A DNA stretch of 64,000 nt from Sipunculus nudus (taxonomy: Eukaryota; Annelida; Sipuncula; Golfingiida; Sipunculidae), in the NCBI GenBank assembly GCA_026874595.1, contig CM049310.1, positions 46,539,058 to 46,603,057 on the forward strand, written 5' to 3'. The translations under genes were made by a program, and so were the position numbers. This document shows positions 34,000 through 45,089 of this stretch, piece by piece; within the stretch, counting starts at the first letter, position 1, and each line of letters begins with the position of its first letter. Below the pieces are notes generated by a model, which worked only from the letters and a program-made list of their open reading frames with translations, did not search any database and was not told the DNA's origin.

Positions 34000-36900
34000 G
34001 ATAAAGCTTGCGATCATAATGAAACTGATTTACATCAACAAAACTGACGAAACAACTTCAGCGTGGCAAAATAGGGCAGTGGTCCCGTAACAAGATAAAT
34101 ATATATAATAATATACGCGTGAAATGAATGGACAACTCAAATATCTTGATCATTCAATGGTAATACCGACATTGTCACAGCTTGCCAAGGATGCCATAGA
34201 ATATTTTATCTATATACAATCATTAAATGTTGGATAAACTGCAAACTTGTTCAAAGGTAGGTAGCAATATTTTTATCCTTGACAAAAAAAGTCCTGCTCA
34301 CGTTTAATCCATACAGCAGTCATATTAATTAATTCCAGGGTGAACACCAGATGGCACTGACATGCAAATGAGGTATAACCATAAATAATGACAATATTTC
34401 AAAGTGCCTCGTAGCAACAAAACAAAATCTAGCGTATCATTTAATGGAAGTGAACACGTCATGCGTTTTATGAACACCAACAATGAACCCATAGTCTTTT
34501 GAACAGTACTAGTTCCAAACGCACAGACAAAATTGAAATGTTACATGTGACGAGCAGTATAACCCTTGTTTGGAAAATATCTTTGCAAGATCAAATTTGT
34601 GCTGTGTATAACGTGAGAGATATACTTTTCGTTTCCCACGCATTTGTTACATAATATTCTCCTATTACGGAATATGAGCAGAGTCTAATTTTGTCAATCT
34701 ATCCATGAAACCCCCTCCCCCCCCCCCCCCCAAAAAAAAAAACAACTGTATACATGTGCACCACCTTGCATGTAATAGGCCATATTAACACATTTTGAAC
34801 CATGTAATGATGATGAATTTTATGATTCAATTTGTAAATTGATACTAAATCATTATCTTTGTGCTCTACAGAACTCTTGACAGATCACTTATGAAAAGTC
34901 AATGAGTTATTTCCCTTAGTTCAAAATTACAAGTCTCAGAAGGGATTAAGATCCGATGACATTGGTTTAGCCCTATCAGTCCACCACTGTGCTTTCTTCA
35001 TAGGTGTATTCCTCACAAGCAGAGACCAGTATATCCATCAAAGGTGTCCCAAAATACAACCAAGTCTGTGGTAGCTATGCCTTCACAGACCTTGATTCAG
35101 GGAGCCACTCTGGTGTCTATTTCATGAATAATGAATAAGTCTGCAGATGTTTTGGCTGAAATATAAAACTGTCAATCAAATCCAATGAACAAAATGTAAA
35201 TACTAATCTCAACTGTCATGATCATCCAATATAAAATTTGTTTCTGATCCATGACACTTGTGAATACTAGCTACAGTTTGGGCCGATGTCTTAGCACTAG
35301 CCATAACATCTTTAAACAAAGGAGAGTTCAGATTAAATCTGTATTTTATTTCAGGAACATGTATACTGCTGTATACTTCTGAATCACCAATGACTGATGT
35401 TTATGACTGTTCTTGTGCAAGTGTGACTATATTTAGAATTACCTCTCATGATGGAGACCATTATTACAATGTAAAACCTATTTCTTTCTCTGTAATAACA
35501 TATAACTTAACATAATCAGAGCAAATCTAAACCATAACAGCATGAAAAACGAAATGTCCACTGAAATCGCCCAACCACTCAACTGATATTCTTATTTTTG
35601 TCTGGATTATCCAGAAAGTATTCTGTCATGGGCGAAACGCCATGACACTGCCAGGTAACTGAATCATTTACCCACTCTTACTCATCCCCATCTGTTCACT
35701 TTCCTGTGCAATCTGACCCTCAAACATACCCTCATTATGTATCTGGTGTATAAAATAACATAAAATCCTGCAACACTGAACCACATACTGCTGATACATG
35801 GCATTAACTTTACAAAACTCATATGAAGACAGAATTTTCGTAAAACAAGTTTTCCTAACATCCTCTCCCAGGCATTTTAAAACATAACTAGAGCTATACC
35901 TTTGCCCTCACATTTTCCAGATCAAAAGCAGATGAACAAGTACAAAAATTTACAAACAGTGCAAGCATTCTGAGAAATAAATGAGATGAAATATATACAA
36001 CATATGTGAAAAGTGTGAGTGAACACTATGGTATTGAAACATCTTAACATCGCATTCCATCCTCCGCAACCTTCAGTACAGCTGTAACACAGTCACCTTT
36101 GTACATTAATACAGCCATGTGCATCTTTCATCATAACAATGGAGTATGTACAATATTAGAGCATTCATCATGTGTGTGTGTGTGAGTGCGTCTGGTGTGT
36201 TTGACTTGACCCTTGTGCACCCTATCCTTGCAGCCTTTCAAAATCTCCACCAGAAGTTTGCTCTCTGCCTTACCCTCTCTTGTGTCACATTTTAACAATT
36301 TTCTCAAGAACCTTGCAACATCTTGACTAAAAAATATGCTATATGCGAGCTTATCAAATTTCACAGTTCTGTCATAAAATAAAGAATGCATTATTAGCCT
36401 CACTTGGAATCTGCTTGAAACTACAGCATAGGCTTTAACCCTAATTGGAATTGCACCATATTACCAAGCATAAATTCAGAAATGGGAATCAATAATAAAT
36501 AATAAAGGTATAATAAAGTTAAATGAAAAAGAAATACTGTCAAGTTTGACGAAGTTTAAAGCAGTTTGGAGGGACCCAAGAGGAGTTGCCTCTACCAAAC
36601 AGATGGCAAAGTATCATACCATCTGTTCACTTTTATTTAGTTTACTTCTATACTAAACTGATCACTGGGTTCTCATATATTTCTTAAATAATACTTTACC
36701 AGACTTGGATCAAGTACCAACCTGTACATGAGAGCTGAACTTGGTGAAGTAAATGTAAATAAATTCTTAAGTATAACACATTACAGGCTAATACACTGGA
36801 AAGCTTACTTGGGTAGAAGCTTTATATGACAAACTGTATCACATGACTTATTTATACGACAGGTGCAGCCATTATTGTCATACTTTTACCACTGATACAC

Positions 36901-38258
36901 AATATGACAGAGTGAATTTTATTTAGTTGTTTTAAATACAATTTTATTGGGATCATTATAATTATAATACATTTACCATGTATATAGGAAATTTCTTTTA
37001 AAAAAATGTTGAAAAAAGCAATTGCACTTGGTAATTTTCAAAGTATCATAGAATAAGTAGTTTGACTGATCAGTGGTGTTATGAATGCCAATAAAGAACA
37101 ATACTTTACTGATTTAGTACAGTGCCAGTCTTATTTTTGGACTGAACTTTAAGTGCTAAGCATATGTACTTGGATCAAGTCTGATCTTTACCAAAAAATT
37201 GATTTCTGGCATGTAGGCATACACAAAATGCATTTAATGATAGCATGAATTAATGAATAGCAAGGCTACATTAGCAATGAATAAGTACGAGAAAAGGTCA
37301 TTTTTGCATGCAAATAGATCATGACTTTGTTATGCAAGAGTTAACGTCATAGTTCTAGCGGTTTGGTTTATATAACCTGACACTGAATACAGAAATAGGC
37401 CGGTCAGATGTCATCTTACGCAGACCATCATTCTATAGGAGGCTACACAAAAAACATTATACAGGCATGGAATGATACAACTGCAAGTGTCAAACTCTGG
37501 ACTTTGCATACCCAGCGAAAACAAATGTCATGATAAAAGATGCAATCTAGATGAAACACAAGATCAAATGCATATTTTGGGTATTGTTTCTTATAGGAAT
37601 TCTTATAGTTATATCTTATTGGGTAAGGCAAAAACAGAGCCAGCACATGGAGTTGAGTTAATCGATTCCTGGGAATATTTAATTAGTTTGACATTTCATG
37701 CAGTAATGACAAGCAATCATGCTACCAATATTTTAGGACCTAAACTGTATGATCAAATTATATATATTTTCTTATTTATAAGCACCATTATATAACATGC
37801 CTCATGTTTTCAAGGAATATAGTGTTACAAGGAAAAGCAGCAATAGTTATCCCAGTATCACAGCACAGAGGATTGTCCATGCATTTATCTAAAGCCTCAT
37901 CTAGCCAAGGCACAGGTCACAGGTGCTTCTTGTGTACAGCCAGTATCTGCCAATCCTCATATCACCTGACTTTACGACAGCCCTCACCCTGTATGCAAGC
38001 AGTTTGCTTTTAATGTATAAAATGATTTAAACTGGGTATGATTTTGAATTTGCAGTGTTCAAATCAATCTGTGCTTAGTTCTCCTATGGATAAACCTGAA
38101 TCAATAATGCTAGTAAAAAGGGGGGCTAGTCTTTCATTTTTATCATTCACATTCACTCTGCACTTGGAAGATTATATTCTATAGCTAAACAGAAACTTGC
38201 TGCCACCTGCTGCAACATACATGACCCAAGTCTGTAAGCAGATGTTAATCTGCCGACC
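34000..38258. other. No gene seen; intergenic or NR5B 3' flank
   Basis: AT-rich DNA with a C-tract plus A-tract (34713-34742), a TG tract (36171-36184) and no recognised protein. Part of it may be NR5B 3' UTR if the signal at 38259 is not used. Open frames at 36131, 37472 and 37804 show no domain. Confidence 0.4.
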
Positions 38259-38264
38259 TTTATT
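38259..38264 (-). terminator. Candidate polyadenylation signal for NR5B
   Basis: TTTATT on the plus strand gives AATAAA on the minus strand, about 290 nt after the NR5B stop codon. It is the nearest canonical hexamer I found downstream. The region is AT-rich, so chance occurrence is possible and the real 3' end may be farther away. Confidence 0.3.
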
Positions 38265-38550
38265 AGCATATAAATTCTATGTCTCCTAGCGACCATCATA
38301 GATACATCTCTGCAGTTTTTCTTTTCATATATGGCTTGTGTTTCCTAGCAATCACTGCAGATACCTATCATGGACACTAACCATCTATGACACAGCTAGA
38401 TACATTTCCGTAGATAATTTCCTAGTCTCCTCTCAGACACTGATTCTTTTGACATATTTGATTGGCTTTATATGTTACACCTCCTCCTTAACACTAAATG
38501 GAAATAATTTTCACCCTGGATAATCCCAGCCTCTTCAGCTGCTGTTATTC

Positions 38551-38822
38551 TCACTCGGCAGCTCCTGGCTGCTGCACCAGCGTGTCCCCTCGCAGCAGTT
38601 CTGATAACAAGCTCCCAGAGGGAACCTCACCTGCACTCTGCCGCTGCATAAGTTGAGTTTTTGCCAAGCAGGCGATGCGAGAGAGTTCAGGTAAACGTGC
38701 GAGCATTTCAGCAAACTTGTTGGGAGTGTCTACATAATGTGTCGTGGTATACATCAGAAGGGCAGACATTATGCGCTCCTGGTTGCCCTTTGTTGTATCC
38801 TGGTCTTTAAGACCTTTCACAT
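38551..38822 (-). CDS. HR39: NR5B terminal coding exon with AF-2 helix
   Basis: The acceptor is TTTTTCAG (AG at 38823-38824). The split codon gives Asp, then VKGLKDQ, matching the NR5 motif LLNPDVKGL. Residues 636-725 are followed by TGA at 38553-38551. [19 protein letters not shown] is the helix 10/11 region typical of NR5 receptors. The AF-2 coactivator helix LLSELLRGD lies at 38610-38584. The C-terminus extends ten residues past AF-2. Confidence 0.93.
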
Positions 38823-41800
38823 CTGAAAAATAAAGAGAGTAGATTTTCTTAATATTATCTTAATAATAACCAATATATTGTAACAATTTATTTACAGCAA
38901 AAACTGTAATCATAAAAAAAAGATTAATACAATGGGAGCAGAAATCTGGCAAATACATGCCATATTGATGAATATATAGAAAACAAAACAGGATTTAAAT
39001 CGTAGTTTTTCTGAGACAAAATTACCATACCAAGAAGTTCAGTTCACTGAAGGTCATCAACCTTTTGATTATTATATGGAGGCTAACAGATAACATGGTT
39101 AAACAGTAAATGGTGTTTGAAATGCTATAATAGACTGAACCAGCTATAAGTATTTCTGGGTGTGTTAACATTAAATAAATTGAGCAAATAACAAGTTTAT
39201 ACTGTTGATTTACCTGGAGTAATGAGTAGGAGAGATTTCATCGCCACAAATTCATAAGTATCAACCCCGATGTTGCGCAATGCTTCTATCAGGTCTAATA
39301 TTCGTTGTGTGAGTTCTGCTAAACCTACAGCTTTAGCCAACTCGACTGTGAGGAGGCGTCCATACGATAGTCTTATTACCCCTTCCTCATCAGTATGAAC
39401 AGAATTCCATGCTACACACAGACACAGTAGCTCAGCCCAGCAATTCTGGAGCAATAATATCTGGTCATCAGTCTGAAAAAAGATATGATACAGAACATTA
39501 GCACACATCTAATGCACTGACTCAAAGTCAGAACAATGATCTATTCTCACACCTAGAGCTGAGATTCTACAATAACCATAATGATCAGGATTACTACACT
39601 TCCAGAAGATCAGATCTTCATGAATTTTTCATGATCTAAAACAAAAATTCATAACATTTTCCCCTGTGGCTTTGGGGATTTCAAGGAGTTGTGGTTGGCA
39701 TGATTACTAATTAACTGCAAGAAAGAGAACGTCAATATGAGACATGTTCAGACATCCTACAAAACAAACTTCATGACTTTTGAATGACTTTTTGAAAATT
39801 CCCCAAAAATTATGACTTAGGTATAGAATTTTGCAATTTCAAAGTTAATTATTTTTTCAAGGCATGGGAACACTGATAATACAAAACGTTATCAAAACTA
39901 AAACATTAAATCAGACATAGACATGATTCTGTGTACATGTGTCATGTAGCAATTCTTGTCATACTCAGGTCATTGTCCAAAAAGGACATCTCAATTTGAT
40001 CAAAGAGGTAGTGCAGACACACTACATTCATGATAGCCACACATTTTGAACTACAATGGAACGAGTTCAAATGTGCTGTATTTTTCTTTTCAAGGGGGTT
40101 TAAAGTGGCACTACTTACTGATACATTGGCAAAATCAGGCAGATTCCTGGCCCATCGGACAATTTTATAAAGGCAGTGGTCCGCCAAGTGAAGTAAGGAC
40201 CCGAACGCATCTTGGTCCCCGTCTTTTAAACGGCCCTCACAGCAAACCTGTTCCTCTTCTTCCTCACTCATTAGAGATTCAACAGCCATGAGATCTTCAA
40301 GTGTTGATGGCGTTTGTGGCCATATTTGCAGTTCTTTCTGACCTGACGAGTCTGACATATCAAGATTTATACTCTGTAATTTGAAATCTTCTTGTTGCCT
40401 TGGACTTTCACAATTCACTATAGCAATCTGCTGCTGCAAGTTCGGAGAGCTGCTGATAGGTGTCACCACATGAACAACAGGAGGGGCTTGTTTGGGAGTT
40501 GAGTGTGGAATCTGGATTTTCTTTTGTGGTGTGCAGCCATCGTATGAACTCCTTCCTCCTCTTGTGCGATCAGTCCTTATTGCTGAAATACAGCCAAAAC
40601 AAGTTAAAGGGGCCTACTCAAATGTCTGATGTCTATCAACTAAAGATAATCCCTTTAATGGTATATATATAAAAATAAGCAGAAAACACTGACCTCACCA
40701 CACACAATCTGTTTGGTTTTTTTTGTTTTTATCAATAAGTTTATGAAATGTGGGGGCCTTCCGAAATAATTTAAAATGCATTCAATAAGGACACCTTATG
40801 GCAAATCAGATGATTTCCTGGTTTTCTCGTGGTTTCTCTGTCTGTCAACATGTACTGTTTTTACTAACTGCTTGTACAGAAACAAGTTCATACATCCATC
40901 TTAGTGTTATAAAATATTTACAAGTTAAGAATACCAGGAATAGTGAGTAAGCTGTGCTGTGCACAACCATTATAAGTTCCTGTAACAATATTCCTGCCCG
41001 GTGTGCTTAGAGATACCAGTTCTCTTGACACAATGAACAGTAACATTAATCTTGATTCAAAGAAATCTTAACCTTTTAAAAACATCTAAGTGACATTGAC
41101 GTGTTCCTGGTTAATGGCATGAAGGCCAACCAGGTGACCAGATGATGATCCAAAGTATACCCAGCAGGACTCAAAGTCAGCTGAGGTAAATATTGATAAT
41201 GTGGGTCAGGTATTTTTGATAATCAGGGCCCATTGGTTAACAGATTTTAAATTACAGATATGGGTGTGCAAGTTGCTGGTTCAGGATTAGTGTGTGCAGA
41301 ATTTTGACTTGTGTTCCTTGGTACAGATGTGAGGGAGAAATAGATAAATACCACCCCCCTCCCTGCATTAATCGAGTTGCCTTGCTTACCTGTTAACAAA
41401 GTTGTCCCAGGACAACAGAGCTCGCTGGCATTCAGAATCAAAGAGCACCGCAGCAGTGCATAACATGCCTGTCATATTTCTTGTGATCTCTGATATCATT
41501 AAATATGCATCAATTTCAGAATGAATCAAACTTGGGTGAGATATAATATTGGTTAATATTTCTATTGAGTTTAATGAAAATCAATTATATTCCTGCTACA
41601 TGATAGCAGTGACACCATAAAGTAGGCTGGTGACCTCTGACCTCATTGATTATGTGTGGATTTTGCCAATAAGCCATTTTAGGTTAGATATTATATTGGT
41701 TAATATTTCTAGTTTCATCAAAACATCACTTCCCTGCTAAGTTATCGCACTGACACCATAAAGTTGCTTGGAGACCTCCGATCTCGTGAGGATTTTGCCT

Positions 41801-44800
41801 ATAATAAACTCAACCTAGTTAATCTATGGGTAAATCTATGTCACAGAACATCAGTATAACTTTATCAGAAATATCTTCACTTGCAATGGAGCAGTCAGCC
41901 CAACAAAACACTTTAACCTGAAGTTTTCATGAACAGTCGTGACCTGTGTCCTTGAACCCCCAAATTATATGTGGGATTCCAAACCCCCTATACAATACAT
42001 GTATTAAATATGAAAGCTATATGGTAAGTGGTTGTTGAGTTATTACAAAACTTTAACCTGAGCTGGGTTGGGATCTGTGCAAATGTTGTCTAATTACTGG
42101 CCCAGAAATTAAAATATTATAAAAACTTTTAATCACTGTGCTAGGTATTATCACACAGTACATCAGTGAATTATGTTAAATTGAAATGTCTTCAATAGCA
42201 ATCGAGAAATGAGCCACTTAAACCCGACTTGTTCATGAACAACAGAGACCTGTGATCTTGACCTTTTGACCCCATGGAGGGGATCATAGGGGGGGATTAA
42301 TAACCACTTATACAATACATATGTGAAATAAGTAAGCAATCAGGTCAGTGGTTGCCACGTTATAGAGTTAACAAAAAACTTTAACCTGGGGTGTCTACAG
42401 ATGATGACGATGCTGGGGGTACTGTATAAGCTCTCCTGAACTTTGTTCCGGTGAGTTTAAGAGACAAGACTGTCAAGGGAATATATGAACTTATTTGTAA
42501 AGTTCCCCTCTATTCATAAGCACACTGCATGCATGGGATTATCAAATATATCACAGACCTCTGATGGTTAGTGCCAAAAATGTTTATTTTGGATGCTGTA
42601 CTGAGCCTGTACAATCAGGTACAATCACTTTAAAACAACCACGTGTACCACCAACTGACAGTCATAGATAAGATAAGAATACTCACCTTCCAGCTTCATC
42701 CCCATGCTGAGACACCTATTGAAGCGACATGCTGGACACTTTTTACGATTCGCTATATTTATGACGCATTCTTCACCTGCCCTCTTTGGACAGACAAACG
42801 CTTTTTTGTTTTGAACTGTACGTTTGAAGAATCCTTTGCAGCTCTCGCAAGTGTATATCCCATAGTGATACCCTGTCAACAGCAAATGATAATACAGTGG
42901 ACTTAGACAATTTCAAAACAATGGTTGCATTCATTCTCAAGAGTAAATACATACAGGGTTTCAAATCACTATTCATGCTCTATATTATACTGTAAAATGA
43001 GACAGAATTCTATATAACAATTGTATATAACAAATGCCAGGTAATCTAAGATGTAAAAATTTCTATTTGCAACTTAGCTTATTTGAAACAACTTGGCAGA
43101 TCTGATATACCAGCCACAACAGCTGTTTCTGGGTAGCCATTACATATTAAAAACTGAAAAATGCTGATGCACCTAAACCTAATGAAAGGATAGCTTTAAC
43201 ATGTATTCTCATAAAACTCTCCAATGTAACAACAAAATAAATCAAAATAGGGAGTAAAAATATTACCACTGAACTTAATGTATTTAATTAAGACTAAAAT
43301 TACCATGTTTCTCTGTAAACCCAATATTTCAATACCCAAAGGATTTAGCAGAGGACTACCGGTGGTGGTACACAAACTTATAAAAAAATCTATCCATTCT
43401 ACTGAAGCTCAAAGAGTTAGTTTTGCCAGAACAAAATGTATCACAAAAAGCCACCTAACAATTAGCCATGACCATGAGTGAATAACTCATCGACTTTTAT
43501 ACTGGACTGATCAGCCTAATCAATTTGACAATATCAATATACACATTCTGTGTGGTCAGAAATTCAACAAAACATGCAGGTAGCTTCACCAATATGAGGA
43601 GTTATGATGGAATCTTTTTCATTAATTTCAAACATGGTTTTGTTAGACATTACACAATAACATGTAACAGGTGGTCTGGTTTATCTTATACCAGAGGGTC
43701 CTTGAAGCCTGCCAGGCATTCTCAAAAACTATGAAAAATTTTTGCATCCTCATCCAGAGTGGCAGTGCATTTCTCAACACTGGAAAGAATGTCATCCCGA
43801 AATTTTGATATCTATTATGTCAGATGAAAAAATACTGCCATATTACAACCATTGTTTCAAATATAATACTGTGTCAGGTTTGGCTTGGATTTGCAAGTTT
43901 ACAAAGGTAGAATAAATTTATAAGTTCAGCTTACAGACTCACCTGATATTTTATCGCCACATATTGGACAGTCCCCAACTTCAGGAGGCTGTCCAGCAGA
44001 TAGAACAGCTGCCGCTTCCTGCTGCTCGACTGGGAATGATGCTGGCTGAATAGCAATCATCTCCCCTGATGAAGTCAATATATAACCATTCTGCCCACTG
44101 TCTGGTGTGGCTATAACACGAGTCCTCTTAGCATGGTGTGTGTCAGACTGTGCTGTATAGACTGTTGGTTCAATGTGGCAGGCGTCATCTTGCGTAACCG
44201 TCACACTGTGGGCAGGCTGTGGTACTTCAGAGCTCTGCACAGACACCACCACTGGTTGGCTCCCCTCACCTGCCTGAACGTCTATACTTTCACTAGCTTT
44301 CCTTTTAAGATTCATTTTTAGGTGACTTGCGATTGCTGACAGCACATTTCCCATTGAAATATCCCCTGCTGCTGTGACCATAGCAGGTTTTGTTTGGAAC
44401 TTAGTATCCTCTGTTGTTACCACTTGTTTTATTATAATTTGTTGAGGTTCCCCTCCACCTGTCTCTTCCTCCTGAACAACCACTACGGTCTCTCCATCCA
44501 AGTTTATTTCATTCATTGGCTCTTGCATACCATGCAGCATATGTGGCTGCCCTATGTCTCCCGTTACAACCCCATCAGATATCACTGTTTCAGGTACTAC
44601 TGTTACTTCATTTGCCGTAGAAATTTCATGTATTTCCTCAGATAGCGTGACCTCATGATTTCTCATGATTCCGTTAACATCAACTGATGGAACGGTTTCC
44701 GTTTCTAACCCTGTCACCATTTCTGTTTGTTCATTTGAAAGCACAATTTCTTCAGTCACAGAAACACCACCAGGTGGCTCTTTGCTGACAAACTCTGGCT

Positions 44801-44939
44801 TAGTCATCACCTCCACCGGTGACACTTCACACGTCTCCACCTGACTGGGTTCCACTTTTACACTTGGGCCGCTGGATAAGGTATGAGTTATTGCTTGTAG
44901 CAACACTGGGGAAATCCCAACCTCAGTGGTTGTACTCAT
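38551..44939 (-). CDS. HR39: Nuclear receptor NR5B / HR39 (FTZ-F1 beta), five coding exons
   Basis: This is a ligand-type nuclear transcription factor of subfamily NR5, group B. Coding exons on the minus strand are 44939-43943, 42872-42687, 40582-40119, 39472-39214 and 38822-38551, all with GT-AG introns. They join in frame to 2178 nt, or 725 residues plus TGA. Residues 1-323 are an acidic, low-complexity A/B domain. Residues 324-390 are the two-zinc-finger DNA-binding domain with P-box CESCKG. About 391-408 is an FTZ-F1-type extension with RTRGGRS. About 519-725 is the ligand-binding domain ([28 protein letters not shown]), ending in AF-2 core LLSELL at 707-712. RKKCPACRF and the LLxELLRG end match HR39 rather than NR5A (RKRCPYCRF). 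NR5 receptors usually bind extended half-sites as monomers; target genes cannot be inferred here. The second finger has a longer D-box than usual. The start is the first ATG in good context after the acceptor. Confidence 0.93.
39214..39472 (-). CDS. HR39: NR5B ligand-binding-domain exon (helices 4 to about 8)
   Basis: The acceptor TTTTTTCAG precedes ACT GAT GAC ([12 protein letters not shown], the nuclear-receptor signature between helices 3 and 5). The donor is GTAAAT. Entry is phase 0 and exit phase 1, giving residues 550-635. It contains VELAKAVGL and [17 protein letters not shown], which align with the middle of the HR39/NR5 ligand-binding domain (YEYVAMK in the fly protein). Confidence 0.93.
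40119..40582 (-). CDS. HR39: NR5B exon with FTZ-F1 box, hinge and start of the ligand-binding domain
   Basis: The acceptor is TATTTCAG (AG at 40583-40584) and the donor GTAAGT at 40118-40113; entry is phase 1 and exit phase 0. It encodes residues 395-549. The split codon gives Ala, followed by [15 protein letters not shown], the RGGR-containing C-terminal extension that contacts the minor groove in NR5 proteins. A Pro/Gln-rich hinge follows, then an acidic run (SEEEEEQ) and the helix-3 region ([18 protein letters not shown]). The exon is longer than the ATG/GTG-initiated reading frame within it, because the true 5' edge is the splice acceptor. Confidence 0.92.
40583..42686 (-). repeat. NR5B intron with two sets of direct repeats
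   Basis: Set one: 'actgacaccataaagt' with 'ggagacctc' and 'ggattttgcc' at about 41610 and 41750, and 'agatattatattggttaatatttctag' twice. Set two: a roughly 300-bp unit ('gttcatgaacaacagagacctgtg', 'tatacaatacat', 'aactttaacctg') at about 41880-42065 and 42180-42395. These are repeat cores of mollusc type rather than exons. Confidence 0.55.
42687..42872 (-). CDS. HR39: NR5B exon encoding most of the DNA-binding domain
   Basis: The exon has acceptor TTGACAG and donor GTGAGT, phase 1 at both ends, and encodes 62 residues (333-394). Zinc ligands are C341 and C344 (finger 1, with C324 and C327 from the previous exon) and C360, C368, C378 and C381 (finger 2). The P-box region reads [10 protein letters not shown], as in NR5 receptors. 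C360 and C368 are separated by seven residues (PKRAGEE) where most receptors have five. The exon ends at GMKLE, and the next exon supplies [11 protein letters not shown]. Confidence 0.95.
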
Positions 44940-44949
44940 TTTACATCCC
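43943..44949 (-). CDS. HR39: NR5B exon with start codon, A/B domain and first zinc-finger cysteines
   Basis: The exon follows a pyrimidine-rich acceptor (TTTTTCAG, AG at 44950-44951) and ends at a GTGAGT donor (43942-43937) in phase 1. The first ten bases (44949-44940) are 5' UTR; coding starts at 44939 with MSTTTEVG. It encodes residues 1-332 and ends in CPICGDKIS. The open frame continues upstream of the acceptor only by reading through the polypyrimidine tract, so a longer N-terminus from that stretch is not supported. The protein segment is rich in Glu, Thr and Val, with many acidic and Gln-rich stretches, as in transactivating A/B domains. The 5' UTR carries an ATG-TAA just before the start. 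Confidence 0.9.
44941..44946 (-). promoter_or_regulatory. Start-stop upstream ORF (ATG-TAA) before the NR5B start
   Basis: Read on the minus strand, the exon begins GGGATGTAAAATGAG. A minimal uORF (ATG at 44946-44944, TAA at 44943-44941) lies one base before the main ATG. Start-stop uORFs are known to hold ribosomes and lower translation of the downstream frame. Whether it is used depends on which first exon is spliced in. Confidence 0.4.
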
Positions 44950-45089
44950 CTGAAAAATAAAAACAAACCACTAATTAAATTGCAGTCAACAACAAAAGTA
45001 AACACATGCTACTTTTTCAACACATCCTCTTTTGTTGAGTATAGCTTGGGCATTTTTGAGTAATCAAGAAGTGCAAAATAACTAATCAA

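Noticed and set aside
42673-42686. Residues [10 protein letters not shown] after the DNA-binding domain
   Set aside because: This is intron read-through past a GTGAGT donor; the next exon gives the expected [11 protein letters not shown].
38551-44939. Assignment as NR5A (FTZ-F1/SF-1 type)
   Set aside because: RKKCPACRF and the LLSELLRGD terminus match HR39/NR5B better than RKRCPYCRF and the NR5A AF-2.
44940-45005. N-terminal extension MFTFVVDCNL... of the NR5B protein
   Set aside because: It reads through a polypyrimidine tract and a splice acceptor; the exon starts at 44949.
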